Origin: UBA8389 sp942493385
GTDB taxonomy: Bacteria; Bacteroidota; Bacteroidia; Bacteroidales; UBA1402
Length of the DNA: 64,000 bases
Assembly (NCBI GenBank): GCA_942493385.1
Contig: OW818699.1
Coordinates: 3,410,001 to 3,474,000 of the forward strand
Direction of reading: 5' to 3'
Shown here: positions 46,039 to 54,698 of the stretch, one piece after another
Numbering within the stretch: the first letter of the stretch is position 1
Layout: each line of letters begins with the position of its first letter
Translations under genes and position numbers: made by a program
Notes under the pieces: generated by a model
Told to the model about the DNA's origin: nothing
What the model saw: only the letters and a program-made list of their open reading frames with translations
Database searches by the model: none

Positions 46039-47574
46039 ATGAAGAAAAAAGCTCAAAACCAAGCAATTAATTTGACTTTTATTGGATTGGCAACCCTGCC
46101 GACAGTTACACAGGCAAAAGAAGAAATTAAACAGAAACCCAATATTCTGTTTATTGCGGTCGATGATTTGAAGCCGATTATTGCTGCCTATGGAGATAAG
46201 TATGCCATTACTCCTGGAATGGATCGGTTGGCCAACGAAGGTATGGCTTTTCAGAATTGCTATGTACAGCAAGCCATCAGTGGCGCATCACGCGCAAGCT
46301 GTCTCACCGGAATGCGCCCGGATAAGACCAAAGTTTGGAACTTGATAACCGATTTCCGACAAGTGAATCCCAACGCAGTCAGTATGCCGGAATATTTTAG
46401 TAAGAATGGTTATGAAACAGCTGCAGTAGGGAAAATTTTCCATGTAGGCAGCACGGGGCCAGGCCATGATGGACCATCGTGGACATTACCTTACGTCAAT
46501 GACAAGGCCGAAACGTATGTTAATTTTACCCCTGAAGAAGGCAAGAGAGGACCAGCCATCGAATGTGCCGACGTACCCGACATTACCTACCAGGACGGTA
46601 TTTGTGCCGAAGAAGGCATCAAATTAATGAATCAACTGAAAGGCAAAGGAAAACCCTTCTTTTTGGCGGTCGGTTTCCATAAGCCACACTTGCCATTCGT
46701 AGCGCCCAAGAAATATTGGGATTTGTATAAACGCGATCAATTCCAAATTGCGCCTTTTCAAAAAAAAGCGTTGAATAGCCCCGATAGGTCGTATCACGAA
46801 TCCGGCGAATTGAAACTATACAATGACATTCCTAAATTCGACAGTTACTTTGAAGATGAACTCCAACATTTATCTACTGATAAACAGAAAGAATTGATTC
46901 ACGGATTTTATGCCGCCACTTCGTATATGGATGCTCAATTACTGAAGGTTTTGAACGAACTGGATCGTTTGGGTTTGGCAGAAAACACGATTGTCATACT
47001 ATGGGGCGATCATGGTTGGCATTTGGGCGATCATGGTTTGTGGAATAAGCACACTAATTTTGAAAATGCCACACACGTACCATTACTCATCCGTGCAAAA
47101 GGTATGGCGACCAATTCCAAACCAACTACACAATGCGAATTTGTAGATATTTTCCCGACATTGTGCGACCTAGCGGGTATTCCTACTCCGAACTATCTGG
47201 ATGGTATCAGTCTGGTTTCTGCTATGAAAAAACCAAGCACTCAACTGAGAGAATATGCTCTAAGCCAATATCCACGAGGAAAATCCATGGGTTACTCCAT
47301 TCGCACCAAACGATTCCGCTATACGCAATGGATCGGCAATAACTATTCAGCTGAAAAGCCTTATGCCGAAGCGAAAATCGAAGCCACTGAAATGTACGAC
47401 TACGAAAAAGACCCCTTGGAAACCAAAAGTGTCATTGGCGAAACAGCCTACGCAAAGGAGGAAGCCAAAATGAAAAAACTATTCACCGAAGCCATGGAGC
47501 GTGAACATGTTCAATATGAGAACTATTCCAAATTGGCAAATTGGGCTAAATTTCATCCGTTACCAAAGCGGTGA
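46039..47574 (+). CDS. Ser-type S1 sulfatase
   Basis: A 511-residue exported sulfatase with signal peptide ending near 'TQAKE'. Metal ligands are in 'VDDLKP' and 'WGDHGWHLGDHG'. The maturation motif is 'SGASRASCLTG', so Ser81, not Cys, is converted to formylglycine. Ser-type sulfatases depend on the anaerobic maturase encoded 130 bp away. The architecture resembles iduronate-2-sulfatase-like S1 enzymes, but the sugar and position cleaved are not evident. Its presence argues that at least one substrate of this locus is sulfated. The last 15 bases overlap the convergent NTP transferase gene. Confidence 0.92.
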   Translation: MKKKAQNQAINLTFIGLATLPTVTQAKEEIKQKPNILFIAVDDLKPIIAAYGDKYAITPGMDRLANEGMAFQNCYVQQAISGASRASCLTGMRPDKTKVWNLITDFRQVNPNAVSMPEYFSKNGYETAAVGKIFHVGSTGPGHDGPSWTLPYVNDKAETYVNFTPEEGKRGPAIECADVPDITYQDGICAEEGIKLMNQLKGKGKPFFLAVGFHKPHLPFVAPKKYWDLYKRDQFQIAPFQKKALNSPDRSYHESGELKLYNDIPKFDSYFEDELQHLSTDKQKELIHGFYAATSYMDAQLLKVLNELDRLGLAENTIVILWGDHGWHLGDHGLWNKHTNFENATHVPLLIRAKGMATNSKPTTQCEFVDIFPTLCDLAGIPTPNYLDGISLVSAMKKPSTQLREYALSQYPRGKSMGYSIRTKRFRYTQWIGNNYSAEKPYAEAKIEATEMYDYEKDPLETKSVIGETAYAKEEAKMKKLFTEAMEREHVQYENYSKLANWAKFHPLPKR

Positions 47575-48465
47575 CGGATACTCCCCAGCTTTGATCAGTT
47601 CTTCAATTTTTGCAACAACCGCAGGACGGTCTTCCGCATACGTAACCCCGAACCATTTGGAAGGTGTATCCAGTACTTTACAAGTTGCAGTGCCATCAAC
47701 AATTAGATTGTTCACCACCAATGGAATAAAGAATTCAGCCTTCAGATTGCCTTCACTTTCTGTCAGGAAAGTCTTGAATGCGGCTTCGGAATAGTCGAAA
47801 TAATCGGGTGTGAAACCCCACATGTTCATGGAAACGGGAGCGTGTTCGTCCACAGCCACCATTTGGTCGTTCTCGTCTTTGAACTTGACTTGACCGTCTG
47901 CGTCGCGGATAATATAGGTGCGTTCAACAACCGTTGTCAAATTGCCTTCAGCGTCTTTGGAACAAACACCGCGAGCCACGGAACCGCTTTCTGACAGGGT
48001 ATTGCCTACTCGGTAACCGACCATGCAATACTCGTTTTTCTTGCCTTCCATCTTGCTCAACCAGTCGGCCAAAACCACATAACTTTCACGACCGTAAAAA
48101 TCGTCGGCATTGATCACAGCAAACGGTTCCTTGATGGCATCTTTGCCCATCAGAACTGCGTGGTTGGTACCCCATGGTTTGGCGCGTTCAGCCGGGCAAA
48201 CAAAGCCTTCGGGCAAGTAATCCACTTCCTGGAAAACGATTTCGACCGGCAGTTTGCCTTGATATTTATTAACGACAATGTTTCTGAAATCTTCTTCGAA
48301 AGAGTGTCGGATCACGAATACGACTTTGCCAAAACCGGCGCGGTAAGCGTCAAATATGGAATAATCCATGATGGTTTCACCGTTGGGACCGAGGCCGTCC
48401 ATTTGCTTCAGGCCCCCGTAACGACTGCCCATACCGGCTGCCAAAACGAAAAGTGTTGGTTTCAT
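47560..48465 (-). CDS. NTP (sugar-nucleotidyl) transferase
   Basis: A 301-residue cytoplasmic protein with the nucleotidyltransferase signature 'FVLAAGMGSRYGGLKQ' near the start and 'INADDFYGRESY' as the metal-binding strand. ATG 48465 is chosen because the longer frame (ATG 48510) would begin inside the -7 element at 48510-48517, and the family starts just before the nucleotide loop. It probably activates a sugar phosphate, but the substrate is not evident. It does not look functionally tied to the sulfatase it overlaps tail to tail. Confidence 0.85.
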   Translation of the reverse strand: MKPTLFVLAAGMGSRYGGLKQMDGLGPNGETIMDYSIFDAYRAGFGKVVFVIRHSFEEDFRNIVVNKYQGKLPVEIVFQEVDYLPEGFVCPAERAKPWGTNHAVLMGKDAIKEPFAVINADDFYGRESYVVLADWLSKMEGKKNEYCMVGYRVGNTLSESGSVARGVCSKDAEGNLTTVVERTYIIRDADGQVKFKDENDQMVAVDEHAPVSMNMWGFTPDYFDYSEAAFKTFLTESEGNLKAEFFIPLVVNNLIVDGTATCKVLDTPSKWFGVTYAEDRPAVVAKIEELIKAGEYPSPLW

Positions 48466-48509
48466 AAATTGCTTGGGATTTAATGTTCTTGTGTATTTCT
48501 TAGCGGCCA

Positions 48510-48517
48510 CAAAAATA
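48510..48517 (-). promoter_or_regulatory. -7 element of the NTP transferase gene
   Basis: A perfect TATTTTTG on the minus strand, 44 bp before ATG 48465. It decides the start, since the upstream in-frame ATG lies within it. Confidence 0.6.
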
Positions 48518-48529
48518 CGAAAAATATGG

Positions 48530-48537
48530 TATCTTTG
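48530..48537 (+). promoter_or_regulatory. -7 element of the cyclophilin gene
   Basis: A perfect TATCTTTG, 26 bp upstream of ATG 48564 and back to back with the minus-strand element at 48510-48517. Confidence 0.6.
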
Positions 48538-48563
48538 CCTACCAAATTCTAAAAAGAAGCCTT

Positions 48564-49382
48564 ATGAAACGACGCATTCTCATATACACCCTATTAATAC
48601 TATTTTGCAGTATGAATACCCAATGCAATGCCAAAGGCAACATCGTCCTGATCGAAACTTCGATGGGAAACATCAAAATTCGTCTCTACGACGAAACCCC
48701 GCAACACCGTGACAACTTCCTGAAATTGGTGGAACAGCACTACTACGACAGCCTTGTTTTCCACCGCGTCATCAAAGGTTTCATGGTTCAAGGTGGTGAT
48801 CCTGAATCCAAAGGTGCACCCGCTGGCAAAGCCTTGGGATCCGGCGGACCCGGGTATACTGTTCCCGCAGAAATCGTTTATCCGCAGCTTTTCCACAAAC
48901 GTGGCGTCCTCTCTGCTGCCCGTACCGGTGATCAAATGAATCCCCTGAAAGCATCCTCAGGTTCCCAATTCTACATCGTATGGGGCGATGTGTACAACGA
49001 AGTACAGCTCGCCGGCATGGAAGACCAGAAAAAGCAACAAGCCAAGCAATCCTATTTCCAGTCCTTAGCGACTCCACTCATGGATAGCATCAAAAAAATG
49101 CAGAGCAGCAACGACAACACTGGCTTGAGCAAACTTCAGGCCGACCTCATCGCAAAAACGGAAGAAGAATTCAAGAAAAATCCTTCCAAAGGCGGTTTCA
49201 CTGCCGAACAGAAGAAAGCCTATTCGACCATTGGCGGAACCCCGCATTTGGACGGCGAATACACCGTTTTCGGTGAAGTCATCGAAGGCTTGGACGTAGT
49301 TGGCAAAATTCAAGCGGTCGAAACAGCCAACGGGGACCGTCCGGTGAAAGACATTATGATGAAAATGACCGTAGTGAAATAG
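48564..49382 (+). CDS. Peptidyl-prolyl cis-trans isomerase, cyclophilin type, exported
   Basis: A 272-residue protein with an N-terminal hydrophobic signal, so it folds proteins in the periplasm. The cyclophilin core has 'VFHRVIKGFMVQGGDP' with the catalytic Arg, 'GSGGPGYTVPAEI', 'SSGSQFYIVWGD' and 'FGEVIEGLDVVGKIQ'. An insertion of about 75 residues, rich in Lys and Glu, splits the core between 'GSQFYI' and 'HLDGEYTVFGEV', as seen in other Bacteroidota homologs. It ends 2 bp before the convergent RNA methyltransferase gene. Confidence 0.93.
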   Translation: MKRRILIYTLLILFCSMNTQCNAKGNIVLIETSMGNIKIRLYDETPQHRDNFLKLVEQHYYDSLVFHRVIKGFMVQGGDPESKGAPAGKALGSGGPGYTVPAEIVYPQLFHKRGVLSAARTGDQMNPLKASSGSQFYIVWGDVYNEVQLAGMEDQKKQQAKQSYFQSLATPLMDSIKKMQSSNDNTGLSKLQADLIAKTEEEFKKNPSKGGFTAEQKKAYSTIGGTPHLDGEYTVFGEVIEGLDVVGKIQAVETANGDRPVKDIMMKMTVVK

Positions 49383-49384
49383 TT

Positions 49385-50773
49385 TTAGAACGGATTTTCC
49401 GATCGGATTCTCCACTCGTTTGGATAGCCGTTGTTTGCCCGGTTGCCGATGTTTTTCATCCAACCCAAAGGCCGACCTTCGTAACACATGAGCACCCAAC
49501 CCAGCGGGCAATCCTCAGGCAATGCAAACGCCTCCCGACGCAAATAATCGATGGCTTGCTTCTTGTTCAAATCATACGACTTGACTGCATCCCGATTCAG
49601 GAAAATCGACAATGCCAACGAACTGTCGGGCAATAGGTCCTTGCCCTTGATTTCACCCAAAACAACACCAGCATGCACCACTCGGAGGTTTTCTTCCAAC
49701 CGTCTAAGTGAAGCCAGATGGTTGGATGGAAACGCACAAATACGCTCTTGTCGGTCTGTAAAGTATTCAAATTCAGCATCATTCAACAACAACTGTTTGA
49801 TTTCTCCAGTAATGAACGGTGCTTTTTTTCCCGAAGAATTCTTTGTTCGAAAAGTTTTGGTTGGCGAAGATCCAGGTTCCAATTCACCCTCCTTTTTAAT
49901 TAATGCCAAAAAGAAACCTTCACCCTTGGTACGGTGCGGAAAGAACCGATTGACAGCGAGTTCCTTATTGAGGCCTTGAGCACCAGAAATTCCCCAGTCT
50001 TGTTCCAAGGGAATTCGCACTAGGGTACCTCCCAACTCCTCGCATATCCACTGCACATTTTCCTCGTTTTCAGCTGTATTGTAGGTGCACGTACTGTAAA
50101 TCAGAAAGCCACCTGGTTTTAGAGAGGACCAGATGTTTCCGACAATATCCCTTTGTCTATTTGCACACAATTTCACATTATCCACCGACCACTCCCCGAC
50201 CGAATCCGGATCCTTGCGGAACATGCCTTCACCCGAACAAGGCACATCGGTGAGCACCACGTCAAAAAAAACGGTCATTTTTGAAAAAGCGGTGGCATCG
50301 CTTTGTGTCACCACCACGTTGGGCAGTCCCCATTTGATGAGGTTCTCTGCCAGAATGTTGGCTCGCAATCGGTTCAATTCATTGGCTACCAATAAACTGC
50401 CTTCGGGCATGCAGGATGCCAGCAAGGTGGATTTTCCACCAGGTGCCGCACACAAATCCAATACGTTCAACGGTTGGGTGCCAAGGATTTCAACCACCTG
50501 ATTCAAAGCCTTTTCAACAAACATCGAAGATGCTTCCTGCACATAGTAGCAACCGGCATGAAGCAATGGATCAAACGTAAAAGCGGGTCGTTCTGGCAAA
50601 TATTCTCCAAAAGTGGACCAAGCAACCTTAGTGCCTGAATCCGCTGTCAGTGGCTTGAACGGATTCAACCGGATGCTCACTGGAGATGGTTGGTCAAGCG
50701 CAGCAAAAAGCGCTTCGGCTTCCTCGCCCAGCAAGGCGCGGGTTTGTTCCAGAAAGGCATCAGGTAAAAACAT
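49385..50773 (-). CDS. rRNA/tRNA m5C methyltransferase (RsmB/RsmF/NOL1 family)
   Basis: A 462-residue cytoplasmic enzyme. The start is ATG 50773 ('MFLPDAFLEQTRALLGEE'), the conserved beginning of this family; the longer frame adds 17 unrelated residues. The SAM-binding 'VLDLCAAPGGKSTLLA' is near residue 105. The catalytic cysteines are in 'TDVPCSGEGMFRKDP' and 'IYSTCTY'. The C-terminal about 110 residues look like a PUA-type RNA-binding domain ending 'NRANNGYPNEWRIR'. RsmF-like modification of 16S rRNA is likely; the exact base cannot be assigned. Confidence 0.9.
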   Translation of the reverse strand: MFLPDAFLEQTRALLGEEAEALFAALDQPSPVSIRLNPFKPLTADSGTKVAWSTFGEYLPERPAFTFDPLLHAGCYYVQEASSMFVEKALNQVVEILGTQPLNVLDLCAAPGGKSTLLASCMPEGSLLVANELNRLRANILAENLIKWGLPNVVVTQSDATAFSKMTVFFDVVLTDVPCSGEGMFRKDPDSVGEWSVDNVKLCANRQRDIVGNIWSSLKPGGFLIYSTCTYNTAENEENVQWICEELGGTLVRIPLEQDWGISGAQGLNKELAVNRFFPHRTKGEGFFLALIKKEGELEPGSSPTKTFRTKNSSGKKAPFITGEIKQLLLNDAEFEYFTDRQERICAFPSNHLASLRRLEENLRVVHAGVVLGEIKGKDLLPDSSLALSIFLNRDAVKSYDLNKKQAIDYLRREAFALPEDCPLGWVLMCYEGRPLGWMKNIGNRANNGYPNEWRIRSENPF

Positions 50774-50832
50774 GGTTCTGTAGTTAGAGTTGCAAAGTAA
50801 GTCAGAATTCTTCAAAGACGGCAAATTTACTT

Positions 50833-50840
50833 TATATTTG
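50833..50840 (+). promoter_or_regulatory. -7 element of the RsmI-like gene
   Basis: A perfect TATATTTG, 16 bp upstream of ATG 50857. If the second ATG (50875) is used instead, the leader would be about 30 bases. Confidence 0.55.
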
Positions 50841-50856
50841 CAGGCAATTAATTGAC

Positions 50857-51582
50857 ATGTTACAAAAAAAATTCATGCCCGGAACGCTTTACCTTTTCCC
50901 TGTACACTTGTCCGACAGCCCACTGGAGAACGTACTTCCCGAATACAACAGGCAGTTGTTGCTCCCCATCCGACAGTTCATCGTGGAGGATGTCCGCACT
51001 GCCAGACGCTTTCTGAAAGCCTCGGACAAAAGCTTTGACATTGACGCCTGCACCTTCCATACTCTCAATAAATACACTACAGCCGAACAGATTGCCGGAT
51101 ACTTGAATGCCCTGAAAGCCGGTCAGGATATGGGATTGCTCTCCGAAGCAGGCTGCCCGGCCATCGCCGATCCGGGTGCCGACATTGTTCGCATCGCTCA
51201 GGAAAATGGTTATAAAGTGGTACCCTTGGTTGGCCCATCCTCCATTTTGCTCGCCTTGATGGGTTCAGGTTTCAACGGCCAGCGTTTCGCCTTCGAAGGC
51301 TATTTGCCCGTTGAAAAGGAAGATCGGCTCAAAGCCATCAGACGGTTGGAAACCCGCTCGTACAACGAAGACATGACGCAGCTATTTATTGAAACACCCT
51401 ACCGGAACGAAAAAATGCTGGAAGACCTCATCACTACGCTGCGTCCACATACCCGCATTTGCGTGGCTTTCGACCTAACCGGTCCCGAGGAAAGCATTTT
51501 GACCAAAACCGCAGCAAACTGGAAAAAGAACCCGGTCGAGCTTAGCAAAAAGCCCTGCATCTTTTTGATTTACAAGGCTTAA
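50857..51582 (+). CDS. SAM-dependent methyltransferase, short RsmI-like (tetrapyrrole-methylase fold)
   Basis: A 241-residue protein. 'PGTLYLFPVHLSD', 'LLSEAGCPAIADPGADIVRIA' and 'VPLVGPSSILLALMGSGF' are the loops of the tetrapyrrole-methylase fold as used by RsmI, which 2'-O-methylates C1402 of 16S rRNA. It is shorter than true RsmI and belongs to the Bacteroidota RsmI-like group, so the target may differ. ATG 50875 fits the family start ('MPGTLYLF') better, while 50857 is the first ATG; the choice is open. It overlaps the convergent lipA gene by 4 bases. Confidence 0.87.
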   Translation: MLQKKFMPGTLYLFPVHLSDSPLENVLPEYNRQLLLPIRQFIVEDVRTARRFLKASDKSFDIDACTFHTLNKYTTAEQIAGYLNALKAGQDMGLLSEAGCPAIADPGADIVRIAQENGYKVVPLVGPSSILLALMGSGFNGQRFAFEGYLPVEKEDRLKAIRRLETRSYNEDMTQLFIETPYRNEKMLEDLITTLRPHTRICVAFDLTGPEESILTKTAANWKKNPVELSKKPCIFLIYKA

Positions 51583-52424
51583 ATCTGGTTTTCCGCATGG
51601 TAAGAAGACCGCACCAACGGTCCACTTTCCACGAAGGCAAATCCTTTTTTCAATCCAATTTCCTTATAGCGTTTGAAATCATCCGGATGAATGTACGCCT
51701 GAACCGGCAAATGTTTCCGTGTCGGTTGCATGTATTGCCCCAACGTCAGAATGGAGCATCCGTTTGCAAGCAAGTCATCCATTGCCTCGAGCAATTCTGT
51801 CTCGGTTTCACCCAAACCCAGCATCAACCCAGACTTTGCCCGTACACCAGCCTCTGCAAGCTGCTTCAACACCTTCAGGCTCGTATCGTATTTAGCTGCT
51901 GAACGCACTTCAGGAGTGAGCCGCCGCACTGTTTCCAGATTGTGCGAGACAATTTCAGGCTTCGCATCGATGATTTGTTGAATCAACTCGGGACGACCCT
52001 GAAAATCAGGAATCAGTACCTCAACGGTCGTTGTCGGATTCACCTCCCTTAAAACCTTGATGACCTGAACCCAATGCGCAGCACCCAAATCGGGCAAATC
52101 GTCCCGATCCACAGAAGTCAGCACAACATGTTTCAAAGCCATCAGCTTCACAGACTCAGCCACCCGACGCGGTTCGTCCGGATCTACTGGCTTGGGGCGA
52201 CCAGTCAGTGTGTTGCAAAACCCACAGGAGCGGGTGCAAATTTCGCCGAGCACCATGAAGGTTGCCGTCCCCCTACTCCAGCATTCAGCCTGATTGGGGC
52301 ATTTTCCGCTGGTACAAATGGTATGCAGGTGATTGCCCTCAATGACGCGCCGCGTATGGGCAAATTGCTCATTATCACCCAGCCGAGTTTTTAGCCATTC
52401 CGGCTTGCGAACATATGTGCTCAT
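51579..52424 (-). CDS. lipA: Lipoyl synthase
   Basis: A 281-residue radical SAM enzyme that inserts two sulfurs into octanoyl groups on lipoyl-dependent proteins. It has both cluster motifs: the auxiliary 'CTSGKCPNQAEC' (Cys37, Cys42, Cys48) and the radical SAM 'CTRSCGFC' (Cys63, Cys67, Cys70). The C-terminus carries the usual 'RSSYHAE' serine motif. Its ATG shares a base with the stop of the upstream peptidase gene (TAATG), so the two are translationally coupled. Confidence 0.97.
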   Translation of the reverse strand: MSTYVRKPEWLKTRLGDNEQFAHTRRVIEGNHLHTICTSGKCPNQAECWSRGTATFMVLGEICTRSCGFCNTLTGRPKPVDPDEPRRVAESVKLMALKHVVLTSVDRDDLPDLGAAHWVQVIKVLREVNPTTTVEVLIPDFQGRPELIQQIIDAKPEIVSHNLETVRRLTPEVRSAAKYDTSLKVLKQLAEAGVRAKSGLMLGLGETETELLEAMDDLLANGCSILTLGQYMQPTRKHLPVQAYIHPDDFKRYKEIGLKKGFAFVESGPLVRSSYHAENQI

Positions 52425-54601
52425 TATAAATTCTTTTTAAAGAAATCGAACATCTTACGATACAAATGCATTCGGTAGGTATCACCCAAAATACTGTGGC
52501 TGCTCGTAGGATACACCTGCAAATCAAACTGTTTGCCTGCCTTGATGAGGGCTTCCGAAAGATCCATCGATTGGTTGGCTCGAACATTGTCATCGGCCAA
52601 ACCATGAATCAGCAACAAAGCCCCTTTCAGGTTCGCTGCCCTGAGGAGTGGAGACGTTTTTTCGTAGCCCACCGGGTTTTCCTTGGGCGTCTTCATGAAC
52701 CGTTCCGTATAGACCGTATTGTAGTAATGCCAATCGCAAACTGGAGCCACAGCAACACCGGCCTTAAAAGGCGACGCAGCATCCGTCATGCACATCAATG
52801 TCATATAAGCACCGTAACTCCAACCCCAAATGCCAATCCGATTTCCATCGGCCCAAGTCTGACTCTTCACCCAACCTGCCACGGCAATCTGGTCTTGTGA
52901 TTCCTGCAAACCAAGATTGGTGAAGGTCGATTTACGGAAATCCGCACCACGGCCACCTGTTCCCCGACCATCCACACAAACAACGACAAAGCCTTCTTGC
53001 GCCAGCACATATTCCCAATCAAAATCATAATTATCCAAAGCCAACTGAGAATCCGGGCCACTATACTGCACCAAAACGACTGGATATTTCCGTTCATTGC
53101 TGAACTCCATAGGTTTGAGCATCCAACCGTTCAGCAACTGCCCATCGGCCGCAGGAACTTTGATGAATTGTTTGTCCTTCAAGCCGAAATCTGCCAATTC
53201 ACTCTTCAATTTTCGATTGTTCTCCATCACCCTAAGCTCCTGACCAAGTGGATCGTTGAGCGTAAACACAGGAGGCGTGTTGATATCCGACCAAGTCTGT
53301 ACAGAGCAGCTGAAATCGGCATTGAAAAAAGCATCGTTGACACCCTTTCGCGTTGTCAGACAGGTCTTCTTCCCCTTAAAATCGACGCTATAAACCGCAC
53401 GCCGAGTGGCATCGTCTTCGTCCGACTGGTAGTAAAACACATTCTTGATGGTGTCGCATCCAATGAATTTGGTCAGATCCCATTTACCGGAAGTCAGCTG
53501 TTTCTGCAAGCCACCTGTAGGTCCGTAAAGATACAGGTGACGGAAACCATCCTTTTCGCTCACATACGTGAAATAATTCGAATTGAATCGGATGGCATCG
53601 TACATCGGATCCAAATAGGTTTCGGTTTGTTCCGTCAGGATCAACGTGCTTTGTGCCGATTTCGGATTGGCAAAGTACATCTTGAAGGTGTTCTGTGAAC
53701 GGTTCATCGTCATGACTGCCAATTGATTGCTGTTTCTGGTGAAACGAATCCTCGGCACATAATCATCTTCTGCCATCGGCAAATCCATCTGTCTTGCCGA
53801 ACGTATTTGCAAATTGAACGCCCATACAGTCACTACCGAATTCTGCTCACCAGATGATGGATATTTGAAACTGTACTGCCCAGGATAATACTTTTGGCGT
53901 TTCTGCTTGCTCACCATGGCCCCGAAAAGCGGAAATGAGTAAGTAGGAATTTCCTTTTCATTAAAACGGATGTAGGCCAGAAACTTACTGTCAGCCGACC
54001 AGTCAAAAGCAGCCGTTTCCATGAATTCTTCCTCGTAAACCCAATCCGTTGCACCGTTGATGACGGAATTACGAACCCCATCGGTGGTCACCTGAATCTC
54101 CGTACCAAAATCCAAACGCTTGATAAATAGATTGTTGTCACGTACGAAAGCGATGGATCGACCGTCCGGTGAAAATCGGGCATTGCGCTGGGCACCAAAA
54201 TGAGACAAGGCTTCTATGGTATTTCGCTTACGGTCGTATACATAATATTCGGTCATAAAGGAACGTCGGTAAATGGGTGTTTTGTCCATCCAAACCAGCA
54301 TTTTGGCTTCCGTTGGACTGAACTCGTACCCTATGATGCGTTCAGGACCAATCCCTTTAACCTTATCCAAATCAAAAACGACTTCCACCTGCTTACCGGT
54401 CAAAAATTGATAACTGATGACGTGTTGCCCGAGTTCATCCAGGCAGGTGTAAAACTTGGCATCCAGCATGGGCTTCATTTCAGGAAGCGTCAGGGCATTG
54501 TATTTTCCGGTTACGACCGAATCAAGTTCCAGTTTGGGCTTGACTGCCTGAACAAGTAAAAAGCAGAAGCTGCAGGCCAATAAAATCACGAATTTCTTCA
54601 T
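52424..54601 (-). CDS. Dipeptidyl peptidase IV-like serine peptidase (S9B), exported
   Basis: A 725-residue protein with signal peptide ('MKKFVILLACSFCFLLVQA'). ATG 54601 is chosen because the earlier in-frame ATG (54625) lies within the -7 element at 54623-54630. The N-terminal beta-propeller (about 40-470; 'ARFSPDGRSIAFVRDNNLF') carries the 'DWVYEEEF' motif, whose paired Glu hold the substrate amino terminus in DPP-IV. The catalytic triad is Ser595 in 'GWSYGAY', Asp670 in 'HGLADDNV' and His702 in 'SSHSI'. It removes X-Pro or X-Ala dipeptides from peptides in the periplasm. It is coupled to lipA through TAATG. Confidence 0.95.
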   Translation of the reverse strand: MKKFVILLACSFCFLLVQAVKPKLELDSVVTGKYNALTLPEMKPMLDAKFYTCLDELGQHVISYQFLTGKQVEVVFDLDKVKGIGPERIIGYEFSPTEAKMLVWMDKTPIYRRSFMTEYYVYDRKRNTIEALSHFGAQRNARFSPDGRSIAFVRDNNLFIKRLDFGTEIQVTTDGVRNSVINGATDWVYEEEFMETAAFDWSADSKFLAYIRFNEKEIPTYSFPLFGAMVSKQKRQKYYPGQYSFKYPSSGEQNSVVTVWAFNLQIRSARQMDLPMAEDDYVPRIRFTRNSNQLAVMTMNRSQNTFKMYFANPKSAQSTLILTEQTETYLDPMYDAIRFNSNYFTYVSEKDGFRHLYLYGPTGGLQKQLTSGKWDLTKFIGCDTIKNVFYYQSDEDDATRRAVYSVDFKGKKTCLTTRKGVNDAFFNADFSCSVQTWSDINTPPVFTLNDPLGQELRVMENNRKLKSELADFGLKDKQFIKVPAADGQLLNGWMLKPMEFSNERKYPVVLVQYSGPDSQLALDNYDFDWEYVLAQEGFVVVCVDGRGTGGRGADFRKSTFTNLGLQESQDQIAVAGWVKSQTWADGNRIGIWGWSYGAYMTLMCMTDAASPFKAGVAVAPVCDWHYYNTVYTERFMKTPKENPVGYEKTSPLLRAANLKGALLLIHGLADDNVRANQSMDLSEALIKAGKQFDLQVYPTSSHSILGDTYRMHLYRKMFDFFKKNL

Positions 54602-54622
54602 CTGTACACTGTTTATACCCTG

Positions 54623-54630
54623 CAAAAATA
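54623..54630 (-). promoter_or_regulatory. -7 element of the DPP-IV/lipA operon
   Basis: A perfect TATTTTTG on the minus strand, 21 bp upstream of ATG 54601. It overlaps the earlier in-frame ATG at 54625 and so settles the start. Confidence 0.65.
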
Positions 54631-54673
54631 CGAATTTGAATCGTTAGGCAGCCTCTTTGAAGTACCTTTTGTG

Positions 54674-54681
54674 TATTTTTG
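54674..54681 (+). promoter_or_regulatory. -7 element of the radical SAM gene
   Basis: A perfect TATTTTTG, 17 bp upstream of ATG 54699. The open frame begins at 54657, before this element, so translation must start downstream at 54699. Confidence 0.6.
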
Positions 54682-54698
54682 TCGAGAAATTGAAACAA

